From Yinghuangia aomiensis (lineage in GTDB: Bacteria > Actinomycetota > Actinomycetes > Streptomycetales > Streptomycetaceae): 64,000 nucleotides of DNA. Below, in pieces: positions 12,001 to 18,223 of this stretch; the first letter of the stretch is position 1, and each line of letters opens with the position of its first letter. Position numbers and translations under genes: made by a program. The notes under the pieces are model-generated. The model was not told the origin of the DNA. It searched no databases and worked only from the letters and a program-made list of their open reading frames with translations. The stretch is from contig NZ_BAABHS010000005.1 of NCBI RefSeq assembly GCF_039542225.1, forward strand, positions 248,001 to 312,000, written 5' to 3'.

Positions 12001-13723
12001 CGCCCGCCCGGCCCGCTACTTCGCCGGACCCGCCCGGCTCCCGGACCCGATGCTCCTCATGCTCGACCGGGTGACCGGCTACTGGCCGGACGCGGGCGAA
12101 GCGGGACTCGGGCGGCTCCGGTCCGAGAAGGACGTCGACCCCGCCGAGTGGTTCTTCAAGGCGCACTTCTTCCAGGACCCCGTCCAACCGGGTTCGCTGG
12201 GTGTCGAAGCCATGTGCCAGCTCCTCCAGTTCTACGTGATCGAACGGGGCCTCGCCGCGGGCATCCCCCACCCCCGGTTCGAGCCCGTCATGCTCGGCCG
12301 CGAGCTGACCTGGAAATACCGCGGCCAGATCACCCCGGAGAACCGGACCATCCGGGTGGAGATGGAGATCCGGGACGTCGGCACCGACGAGCGCGGCCCG
12401 TACGCGGTCGGCGACGCCCGGCTCTGGGGCGACGACACCTGCATCTACGAAGTACACGGCATCGGCATGCGGGTCGTGCCGGGCACCGCGCCACTTCGGG
12501 CGTCCGAGGCACGCGAGGCACGCGAGGCACGCGAGGCGGCCGAAGTGCCCGAAGCAGCCGACGACATCACGTTGGACCCGGCCGCCGACACCTGGCTGGC
12601 AGACCACTGCCCGACGTACACGCTGCCCGCGCTTCCCCTGATGTCCGTGGTCGACCTCCTCGCCGAGGGAGCCGCACGCCGGACCGGCCGGGAGGTCGTC
12701 GCCGTGCGCGACGTCCGGCTGCGCCGCTGGATCCCGACCGGCGGTCCCGTCCGCCTGCGCGTCCGCACCGCCTCGGGAGCGGACACCCCGGCCGTGACGC
12801 TCTCCGTCTGGCGGAAGGCGGCCGCATCCGGCCTCTCCCGCTTCGACGACGTGGCGACCGCGACCGTGGTCGTCGGCGAGCGGACCGGTCCTGGTCCGGA
12901 GCGCTTCGCCCCGCTGCCGGACGCCGAACCCCAGCCCGATCCCTACGCGTCCGGGGAGCTGTTCCACGGGCCCGCATTCCGCTACCTGGCCTCCCTGCGC
13001 ATCGGCTCCACCGGATCGTCGGCCGTGCTCGACGCCGGGCGCGGAACCGTCCCCCGAGGCCGCCTCCACCAGGGGCTGCTGGACGCCGCCGTCCAGGCCG
13101 TCCCGCACGCGAGCCTGTGGCGGTGGGTGCCCGAGATCGGGCCGGACACGGTCGGCTACCCGCTGCACCTGCACACTCTCGAAGTCCACGGAGAACTCCC
13201 GGACCACGGACCCGTCGACGTCGAAGCCCGCCTCGCCGCCTTCGCACCCGACGCCGCCGACGGCGCACCGCCGCTCCTCGTCGACGTACAGCTGTGCGTG
13301 GGCGAACGGGTGCTCGCGGCCCTGCGGTTCGGCAGCGTACTGCTCCCGACGGGGCCGTTCTCCCGCGTCTCCCCGACCGACCGTCGGAACTTCCTCACCC
13401 GGCGGTGCGCGGTCCCTGAACTGTCCCTGTCCACGACGGCAGGCACCGCGACACACCTGACCGCCGCCGACGCCGATCGGGTCGACTGGCTGCCCGGCGC
13501 GCTGGCACCGGCGTGGGGTCTGCCGCCGGGATCCAGGCTCGCCGACCACCTCGAACACATCGCCGCCAAGGAGCACATCGCCCGCCTGACCGGCACCCAC
13601 CCGTCCACGGTCACGGTGGCCGACGACCTGCGCTCCGGCCTCGACCGGACCGGACGCCGCCACCACCTCGCGGTGTCCCGCACGTACGACACCGTGGTTG
13701 TGCGTACGAAGCACACCCTCTGA
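6002..13723 (+). CDS. PfaC/PfaB-like secondary lipid synthase subunit (KS-CLF-AT-DH-DH-PSDH)
   Basis: Second synthase subunit of 2573 residues. The GTG at 6002 follows a GGAAAGAGAG ribosome site and opens directly on the KS strand IAVVGRGC; upstream in-frame sequence is the shadow of the first gene. Domains: KS with full triad (Cys189, His324, His360); CLF, a KS fold with VSAEEASG where Cys is replaced by Glu629; PfaB-type AT (GYSSGE, Ser941); Ala/Pro linker; four FabA-like hot-dog halves in which halves 1 and 3 carry the acid (Glu1444, Glu1882) and halves 2 and 4 the His (His1643 in AGHF, His2055 in KAHF), that is two complete double-hotdog dehydratases; a PKS-type DH (LADH, His2202; LLDAAVQ); and about 110 C-terminal residues of unclear nature. 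KS-CLF-AT-DH-DH recalls myxobacterial and thraustochytrid PUFA synthases. No enoyl reductase (PfaD) lies downstream; it may be upstream of the window. Confidence 0.9.
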   Translation: MGFEPIAVVGRGCVLPGALGPDAFWDNVAAGRCSLAPVPRERWRVPHDLVMGTVDDHLDRTWNDIGGYVTGFDEVFDPDGFFVDPERFVGLDPAFLWVLHGARQALREAGYHEPMPRAGLVLGNLSYPTGAGSAFAEHVWLSEAHEALLRADRRARPDARNRFSSGLPAHFAAEALGLGAGAFALDAACASSLYAVKLACDRLHDGTADLMVAGAVNRVDNLFLHVGFCGLSAVSRTGRSRPFHRDADGLVPGEGAGFVALMRLRDAVGAGAPVLGVIRGIGMSNDGRAGGLLSPAEEGQERAMRLAYAAAGVAPATVSLVECHATGTPVGDAVEARGMARVFADCADVPIGSVKSNVGHLLAPAGAGGLLKVLGAMHAGVRPPTLGADEPAAALDGTPLRLVRETEPWHGPRRAAVSAFGFGGTNAHLIVDAWDGGRAGAPVRRAAPGHRTDLAPVPARVPADLPARVPIAVVSVATRVGDGRDTDDFRRAVLGGDRRRGADTVGVALPGLCFPPVAVAQTMPRQLLVLEAAREAARDVALPRETTVVVIGSGVEPEIAGAAARWRSPSWLAEAGLGTDPDLVERVRGAFSPPMVAERVVGSLPNLVANRINTQLDLAGPGFTVSAEEASGLVALELAARALRAGEADAAVVGAVDLSCEPVHQAALRELGREAACGDAAVVTVLKRLDDARRDGDRVIAVLDDADASAEADLRIGDGTAFDPGELLGRAHACHGLLCVAVAATALEHRARPRPDGPAEPDPALDTADVTVSPLGAPSVRVRLRAADARPPAVAATPRTAVFSGRDRQDVLAALDAGRESDDGPARLALVGDGDPSVLVPAARRWLVEGGPPPPGVLYRDKPVVGETAFVYTNGSASYPGMGTELAAAFPAHAAAVAPPSGDDPTGVLRQIWGAARLAAVHTAISRNVLGLRPDAAIGYSSGESAALVALGAWPDAASLYEDTCRGGLFTTELTGEIRAVRRAWQRLGVPGERWASYLVALPADHVRAAVAHEPAVHLMAVNAPDVCVVGGEARACAAVVDRLGAGRAVPLDYDLAAHAPELAEVRDAWWTLHHRPTAAVPDVRFYSAATATWYHATAEHAADAVTAQGLGTIDFAATVDRAWRDGVRVFVEHGPRGLCTGWIKRILGDREHVAVALDNPHGSGMRQLRFAAAELAVAGVPVRTSPLLGALAASASEPGPAIPTVDVPAHWKVTLPALDHPPVTLPRAPVLAPVTVQAAAPATAATTAAATGTPRPDMPPVGADMRTLVARLSHQVTALHRTALAEQVAVHTAFLESRQRMAAALARRSGPSAALVPHQTPPAVAPKTALPSPPRDLVADQHPEARSGPAFDRAQLEHLASGRVSDLFGPAFAPQDGYAVQTRMPEPPMLLADRVTGIDAVPAALAELGPEHATGTIRTETDVRPDSWYLDATGRIPAGLMIEAGQADLLLISWLGVDLLNRGERAYRLLGCDLTYHGERPRAGETLRYDIHIDGHAQHGDVRLFFFHYDCHVDGELRLSVRNGQAGFFTKAELADADGVRWDPRASRPVFDLPLDPPALKPGSSRFTADQVRAFAEGRPADCFGPAWDATRAHVRSPRIDAGRMLFLREIAEFDPSGGPWGRGYLCATSPVSADDWFFAGHFKNDPCMPGTLMLQGGIQAMAFHMAALGLTADKDGWRFDVVPGRTSAARCRGQATPDSRNVTYEVFVRGVSAGPYPTLYADVLGTVDGVKAFHGEDIALRLVPDWPLEHWRGLGARREQISGTPVPLTALGGLAAHREAKPVAVSDGFAFDYASLLACAWGKPSDAFGPGLRRFDDGTQRIARLPGPPYHFMTRILATHGEQNSLREGLRVVAEYDVPDEVWFFEQNGAAVMPFAVLMEIALQPCGWLACYAGCPLTADTELLFRNLDGTGTLTGEITPDTRTVRTEAELTGISRSGGMTIVAFAVRCFADDTEVFTMSTGFGYFPPSAFAGQPGLPVTAARRGDLDAPCDFAVDLTARPARYFAGPARLPDPMLLMLDRVTGYWPDAGEAGLGRLRSEKDVDPAEWFFKAHFFQDPVQPGSLGVEAMCQLLQFYVIERGLAAGIPHPRFEPVMLGRELTWKYRGQITPENRTIRVEMEIRDVGTDERGPYAVGDARLWGDDTCIYEVHGIGMRVVPGTAPLRASEAREAREAREAAEVPEAADDITLDPAADTWLADHCPTYTLPALPLMSVVDLLAEGAARRTGREVVAVRDVRLRRWIPTGGPVRLRVRTASGADTPAVTLSVWRKAAASGLSRFDDVATATVVVGERTGPGPERFAPLPDAEPQPDPYASGELFHGPAFRYLASLRIGSTGSSAVLDAGRGTVPRGRLHQGLLDAAVQAVPHASLWRWVPEIGPDTVGYPLHLHTLEVHGELPDHGPVDVEARLAAFAPDAADGAPPLLVDVQLCVGERVLAALRFGSVLLPTGPFSRVSPTDRRNFLTRRCAVPELSLSTTAGTATHLTAADADRVDWLPGALAPAWGLPPGSRLADHLEHIAAKEHIARLTGTHPSTVTVADDLRSGLDRTGRRHHLAVSRTYDTVVVRTKHTL
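12506..12532 (+). repeat. three tandem GAGGCACGC units in the synthase linker
   Basis: Three exact 9-base copies encode Glu-Ala-Arg three times, followed by a related fourth unit, at the boundary between the FabA-like dehydratases and the PKS-type dehydratase. This is a small in-frame linker expansion. Confidence 0.85.
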
Positions 13724-13736
13724 GCGAAGCCGCCGG

Positions 13737-15353
13737 TCACCAGCCGAGGCGCGGATCGGCGAAGGCGATCCGCGCCCCGGACGGGTTGTGTGCCCGGTAC
13801 AGGAGGTCGGCGCTGTCGATCACCAAGGCGACCCGGTGGCCGGAGGGGACGGTGTAGGCAGTCGCGGTGAAGTCCGTGTCGACGGTGAAGGGCACACCGG
13901 GCGTCCGGTCCCGGAAGGTGTAGGGCGTGTGGGTGACCAAGCGCCCCACACCGAGCGCGTCGACGTCGTAGAGGTAGGCGAAGAACGTGCCGGTGGCGGC
14001 GCTCGGCGTCACGCTCAGCGTGACCCGGGGCGTTCCGCGCACCCGCCACGGCACGGTCGTGGGCTCGGACTGCCACACCGCCGCGGCGGTCGGCGAGAGC
14101 AGCGGCATGACGACGGTCGGCGGCAGCCCGCGTTTGTCGAGCGCGGGCGAGACCACGGGGATGCCCGCGTCGGCCCCCGAGTCGCGTCCGGTCGCTATCG
14201 TGCGGCTGCCACCGGGCAGGGTGGGAGCGGGAGTTGCCGTGGAGGCGGCCATCGCCTGCCAGGACGGGTAGGACTCGTCGGGCCCGGCCGTGCGCGGCCG
14301 GACGGCGAGCGGAGCCGCGTCGGCCATGCCGGTCGGCCGACCGAGGACGTGGAGGTCGAGCCATTCGCGGGCACGGTCGCACACGGCATCGAGCGTCGCC
14401 GCCAGGCAGGACGGCATGGCTTCGGCGTGCTCGCCCGGCCGCATTTCCAGATACTTGGGCACCGTCAGCGCGTCGAAGAACTCGGCGATCTGGTCGGGTG
14501 CGGCGACGCCCGTGTCGTACCAGTTGTTCACCATGAACACCGCGGTGCCGTTCGCGTTGAGCCCGGCCACCCGGCGGTTCACGGAGCGGTCGTCCGTCTG
14601 CAGCGTTTGGCGGGCCGCCGCGCTGTTCCCGCGGAGGAACTCCCGGTATCCGGCGGCCAGGTCGGGCGCGGGCCGCTCGACGGCCCGCGCTGCCAGCACG
14701 TGGAACCATGCGCTCAGTTCGTGCTCGGTGTCGTGGGTGTAGAAGGCCCGGAAGAAGTCGGTCCACCCGTTGAACGCGGCCACCGCTTTGATCCGCGGGT
14801 CGACCGCTGCCGCTTGGAGGCCGACGGACGCCCCGTAGGAGCAGCCGTAGACGCCGACCCGCGCCGGGTCGGCGTGCGCGGAGTCGACCGCCCAGTCGAC
14901 GATCCGGCTGAGGTCGTCGATGTCGCGGGAGCCCGCGAAGTCGAGGTATCCCGTCGATCCTCCGATGCCGCGTTCGGCGTAGGCGACGACCAGGTAGCCG
15001 GCGGCCGCGTAGCGCGGTGCCTCGAAGGTGTACCAGTCCTCGCCGAGGTAGCTCGCGGCCGGCATGACCAGCAGCGGGGGTCGGCCGGTCTCCCCGGGGG
15101 CGCGGTGCGGCGCGTAGACGCGGGCGCTGAGAACCGTGCCGTCCGGCATCGCGATCCGCTGGTGGGCGCCGGGCACGTGGAACACGGTGTCGGACACGGC
15201 CCCGGCCACCGGGGACACCGCGGCGGACACCGCCCCTTGCACCCCGGTCTCGGCGGCCGCCTCGGGTACGGCGGGTCCGACCACGGCGAGAAGACACGCG
15301 CCCGCTCCCGCGGTCCACCGGTGTGCCTGGGGCGCTCGGGGTACGCCGCTCAA
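13737..15353 (-). CDS. secreted S15/CocE-type alpha/beta hydrolase
   Basis: Hydrolase of the X-Pro dipeptidyl-peptidase (S15)/CocE family, 538 residues. The start is a TTG at 15353 because it overlaps the stop of the upstream hydrolase as TTGA and has GAGGA at 15358-15362 as ribosome site; the longer reading back to 15500 runs inside that gene. The N-terminus is followed by a hydrophobic segment ending in AAAE, read as a signal peptide. The catalytic core shows the nucleophile elbow GCSYGAS, a likely acid in NNWYDTG and a likely His in PGEHAEA. The last 130 residues fit the non-catalytic beta-sandwich of the family (SVTPSAATGTFFAYLYDVD). It is convergent with the lipid synthase, 13 bases from its stop. 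Substrate unknown: a peptide, an ester or the lipid product are all possible. Confidence 0.85.
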   Translation of the reverse strand: MSGVPRAPQAHRWTAGAGACLLAVVGPAVPEAAAETGVQGAVSAAVSPVAGAVSDTVFHVPGAHQRIAMPDGTVLSARVYAPHRAPGETGRPPLLVMPAASYLGEDWYTFEAPRYAAAGYLVVAYAERGIGGSTGYLDFAGSRDIDDLSRIVDWAVDSAHADPARVGVYGCSYGASVGLQAAAVDPRIKAVAAFNGWTDFFRAFYTHDTEHELSAWFHVLAARAVERPAPDLAAGYREFLRGNSAAARQTLQTDDRSVNRRVAGLNANGTAVFMVNNWYDTGVAAPDQIAEFFDALTVPKYLEMRPGEHAEAMPSCLAATLDAVCDRAREWLDLHVLGRPTGMADAAPLAVRPRTAGPDESYPSWQAMAASTATPAPTLPGGSRTIATGRDSGADAGIPVVSPALDKRGLPPTVVMPLLSPTAAAVWQSEPTTVPWRVRGTPRVTLSVTPSAATGTFFAYLYDVDALGVGRLVTHTPYTFRDRTPGVPFTVDTDFTATAYTVPSGHRVALVIDSADLLYRAHNPSGARIAFADPRLGW

Positions 15354-16237
15354 CGGTCTTCCTCGTGTCCTCGGGGGCACGGAACGCAGAACGGCAGCTC
15401 GTCCGTTCGTCCGCCGCGGAAATGCGCGACGATCAACTCGCAGAACTCCACGTCGCGTTGCAGCAGAAGCAGATGGTCTGCTTCGCCGATGGTGAGACAC
15501 GCCGCATGCGGGTACACGAGCGCGAGCCGGTGCCCGTGCTCCGGCGTGGTGAAGGTGTCCTGGGCCCCGCTGACCACGACCGTGGGAACCGCCGGAGCCG
15601 GGTGCGGCTCCAGCAGCACGTCGGTGCAGAGCCGCATCGTGTTGCTGGCGAACTTCCGCCGGGCATCCGCCGTGAGCCCCGACAGGCGGGCGGTCAGCAC
15701 CTGCCGGATGACCTCACCCCGGCGGACCGGACGCCCGGGCAGCACGGGCGACAGGAGCTCCGTGACGGCTTCCGCGAACTCCCGTCCATCGCAGTCCGGA
15801 AGGCGCCGCACCAGTCCCTCCAGGGTGCGCTGCTCCTCCGATGTCAGGCCGGTCGCCACTCCGTTGAGAGCGAGGCGCACCACGCGCTCCGGGTACCGCT
15901 GGGCGAACCGGTGCGCGATCAGCGACCCGTACGAACAGCCGACCAAGTTGACACGCCGCAACCCGACTTGGTCCAACGCATGCGCCGCGGTCTCGGCAAG
16001 GAAGTCCATCCCGACGTCGGCCGGCAGGTGATCCGCCGCACCCCAGCCGGGCAGATCCACGGTGACGACATCCGCGTGACGGACCAGCAGCTCCTCATGG
16101 CGCCGCCACGAGTACATGTCCTGAAACGCCCCGCCCAGCAGGAGGATCGGCGCCAACGCCGACTCGTCACCCGCCCGCACCCGCACCCGGTACGTGAACC
16201 CCCAATGCCGCGCGGTCCGCACGGTCTCGGAAACCAC
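15350..16237 (-). CDS. alpha/beta hydrolase
   Basis: Cytoplasmic alpha/beta-hydrolase fold protein of 295 residues. The GTG start at 16237 has a strong GAGGAGGG site about 10 bases upstream. Visible motifs: the oxyanion strand LLLGGAFQDMYSW, VDLPGWGAADHL, nucleophile elbow GCSYGS, and a C-terminal GEADHLLLL with the likely catalytic His. Its stop overlaps the TTG start of the following secreted hydrolase, so the two are translationally coupled. Lying next to a lipid synthase it could act as a thioesterase or editing hydrolase, but that is inference from position only. Confidence 0.85.
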   Translation of the reverse strand: MVSETVRTARHWGFTYRVRVRAGDESALAPILLLGGAFQDMYSWRRHEELLVRHADVVTVDLPGWGAADHLPADVGMDFLAETAAHALDQVGLRRVNLVGCSYGSLIAHRFAQRYPERVVRLALNGVATGLTSEEQRTLEGLVRRLPDCDGREFAEAVTELLSPVLPGRPVRRGEVIRQVLTARLSGLTADARRKFASNTMRLCTDVLLEPHPAPAVPTVVVSGAQDTFTTPEHGHRLALVYPHAACLTIGEADHLLLLQRDVEFCELIVAHFRGGRTDELPFCVPCPRGHEEDR

Positions 16238-16403
16238 AGGCCCCCGCCCTCCTCGATAACCGACCCGGACAGTCGGGCTAACGACCCGAACGCGCCCCGG
16301 ACACGCGGGACCGGGCGGGCGCGTCGACCCGTGGCGAAGGTGTCAGCGGTCCCCGGGGCTCGGAACCCGCATGCGGTGCGGCACATGGCTGTTCCGCAGA
16401 CGG

Positions 16404-17342
16404 CTACAACGCTGTGGACGCCTTGAGGATCACGAACAACGCGAATGCCGCGTTCGCCGTCGCGCACACCGACACGGTCGTGCCTGCCGCGGCCACGATG
16501 GCCGCGAAGCCCGTCGGGGACGCCGGGGCCGGCCATGCCGACGTCGGAGGTGGGCCGAGCAGTGCGGCGACCCGGCGCGGGACCGGGCCCCGGGCGGCGA
16601 ACGCCGGAAGCGCGGACGCCGCGGGAGCCCCGGACTTCGCCGCCGACAGCGCGGCTTTGCCCACCGCCCGCGCGGTGACCGTGCGGTCCCCGACCGCAGC
16701 CGCCGCGTCCTCGTCGGCCCAGCGTTCGACGGTGTACGCGATGGCGGTGCGCAGCGGCCGCAGCAGCGGGTGACTCACGGCGGCGAGGCGGGACACGGTC
16801 AGGAAGACGTGATGGCGTCCGGCGAGGTGCGCGTGCTCGTGGGCGATCAGCGCACGTCGTTCGTCGCGCGTGAGGCAGGCCAGCATCGCCGTGGTGGCCA
16901 CGACGCGGGGTTCGCGCCCGGGCAGGGCGTAGGCATACGGGCGTTCGTCCGGGATGACGACCAGGCCCCCCGCGTCCGGCAGCGCGGCTATGGCGGCGCG
17001 GGCCCGGCGGCGTACCCGCCGGTCGCGCAGCAGCATGGCCGCGGACGCCGTCACCACCACGCTGAGCACCACCATCGCGAGGCTGCCGAAGAGCCGGACG
17101 TGCGGCACGGCGTCGCGTACGCCGGGATCCCCCCAGCCGTCCGGCAGCGGGTTCCCCGGCACCTGGGCGGAGCCGACGATCACCAGCAGCGCGACGCACC
17201 ACGTACTGCACAGCGCCAGCACCGCCGCGACGCCGGTCAGCAGGCGCGTGGCGGTGCGCGGGTGGAGGTGATCGACCGCCAGCCGGGCGACGGGGAGCGC
17301 CGACAGGGGCAGGATCATCGGCAGGTAGACCGCGAAGCGCAC
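16404..17342 (-). CDS. M56 family membrane metallopeptidase (BlaR1-like)
   Basis: Integral membrane zinc peptidase of 312 residues. Hydrophobic segments lie near residues 3-20, 35-58, 85-105 and at the C-terminus. The zinc motif HEHAH is at 168-172, with an ERWADEDA helix (about 206-212) supplying the third ligand. In the family these proteins cleave or inactivate the neighbouring BlaI-type repressor when a cell-envelope signal is sensed; this one lacks the extracellular penicillin-binding domain of true BlaR1, so its signal is unknown. The GTG start lies four bases beyond the stop of the BlaI gene, so the two are an operon. No beta-lactamase gene is nearby. Confidence 0.9.
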   Translation of the reverse strand: MRFAVYLPMILPLSALPVARLAVDHLHPRTATRLLTGVAAVLALCSTWCVALLVIVGSAQVPGNPLPDGWGDPGVRDAVPHVRLFGSLAMVVLSVVVTASAAMLLRDRRVRRRARAAIAALPDAGGLVVIPDERPYAYALPGREPRVVATTAMLACLTRDERRALIAHEHAHLAGRHHVFLTVSRLAAVSHPLLRPLRTAIAYTVERWADEDAAAAVGDRTVTARAVGKAALSAAKSGAPAASALPAFAARGPVPRRVAALLGPPPTSAWPAPASPTGFAAIVAAAGTTVSVCATANAAFALFVILKASTAL

Positions 17343-17345
17343 GTT

Positions 17346-17750
17346 TCAGCCCTCGTGGTGGCCCGCTTCGGCGGGGCCGTCGATGCGCTCCAGCAGGAGC
17401 CGCAGCGTCTCTTCGTCTTCGGCGGACAGCTCGGAGACGAAGCTGGCCAGCACGGCCGTACGGTCGCTCTCCTGGTCCAGCACCTTGCACATCCGGCGGG
17501 CCGCGAGACCCGCCTCGTCGGCCACCGGAAGGTACGCGTACGCCCGCCCCTCCCGCACCCGGCTCAGCGAACCCTTCTCGTACAGCCGCGACAGAATCGT
17601 CACCACCGTGCTGTACGCCAGCTGACCGCCGAGTTCGACCTGAACCCAGTGCGCGGTGCGCGGCGTCGTCGACGTCCAGAGCAGCGCCAGGACCTCGGCC
17701 TCGAGCATGCCTTTGCCGCGGCGCGGCCCTTGCTGCCGGCTGTCCGTCAT
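17346..17750 (-). CDS. BlaI/MecI family transcriptional repressor
   Basis: Winged-helix repressor of 134 residues that normally dimerises on its own promoter and is removed by the M56 peptidase encoded next. The ATG at 17750 was chosen because GGAGG sits five bases upstream; an in-frame extension to 17792 has no such site. The family core is clear: EVLALLWTSTTPRTAHWVQ, then LAYSTVVTILSRLYEKG (recognition helix and wing) and a C-terminal dimerisation helix FVSELSAEDEETLRLLLERI. No textbook TACA-type BlaI dyad could be found in the 110 bases upstream, so its operator is not identified. Confidence 0.9.
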   Translation of the reverse strand: MTDSRQQGPRRGKGMLEAEVLALLWTSTTPRTAHWVQVELGGQLAYSTVVTILSRLYEKGSLSRVREGRAYAYLPVADEAGLAARRMCKVLDQESDRTAVLASFVSELSAEDEETLRLLLERIDGPAEAGHHEG

Positions 17751-17861
17751 GGCGCCTCCGCGGCTTCTTCGGCTTCGGTTACGGCCCTGCACAGTACCCG
17801 GGCCGGTGTGTCGCGTCCGACGCGCGCTCCGCGTCGGGGCGGGGGCCGTGCGGTGGCCCGG

Positions 17862-18170
17862 TCAGCTTCCCCACCGGTTGCCGCGGTACCCGCTCGACCC
17901 CATGCCGTACGGCAGCCCGCGGGCCGCGTATTCCGCGGGGTCGGCCGGCTCGTGGGGCTGGACCACGACGTAGCCCTCGCCGATGAAGCACATGTTCCAG
18001 CCCTCGCCGGTGCCGCCGCGGCGCCGCCAGACCCGCGAGCCGACGGTCTGCGCCTCCATGCGGGTGCTGAGGCCGACCGTCCACGCGACGACCGCGTCGG
18101 CGTCGACGAACGCCTCGTTGCGGGCGTCGACCTTCAGCACGAGCGGCCCGGCCTTGGACCGACGGATCAC
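17862..18170 (-). pseudogene. truncated AIM24-like protein (C-terminal half only)
   Basis: A 102-codon reading frame resembling the C-terminal half of AIM24 family proteins: VLKVDARNEAFVDADAVVAWTVGL followed by GGTGEGWNMCFIGEGYVVVQPHEP, matching the second beta-sheet repeat of that fold. Family members are usually about 200-250 residues. An in-frame TGA lies five codons upstream of the first usable start (GTG 18170), so the N-terminal half is lost, and no ribosome site is evident. It follows the giant ATPase gene in the same direction after an AT-rich spacer. Best read as a remnant, although a short expressed protein cannot be excluded. Confidence 0.55.
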
Positions 18171-18191
18171 GGCGGCAAGAGATCAGGACGA

Positions 18192-18206
18192 AACTATTGC
18201 ATAGTT
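18192..18206. promoter_or_regulatory. AT-rich perfect palindrome, operator-like
   Basis: AACTAT-TGC-ATAGTT is a perfect 6-bp dyad inside an AT-rich stretch (about 18190-18226) that stands out from the surrounding GC-rich DNA and contains a further TTGCGTAA. Dyads of this form are common operators of MarR- and PadR-type regulators. It sits between the giant ATPase stop and the truncated AIM24-like frame, with no regulator next to it. Confidence 0.5.
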
Positions 18207-18223
18207 GCGTAATTTTTGAAATG

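Noticed and set aside
17751..17861. BlaI-type operator upstream of the BlaI/M56 operon
   Set aside because: No TACA-TGTA type dyad could be found; only unrelated GC-rich sequence is present.
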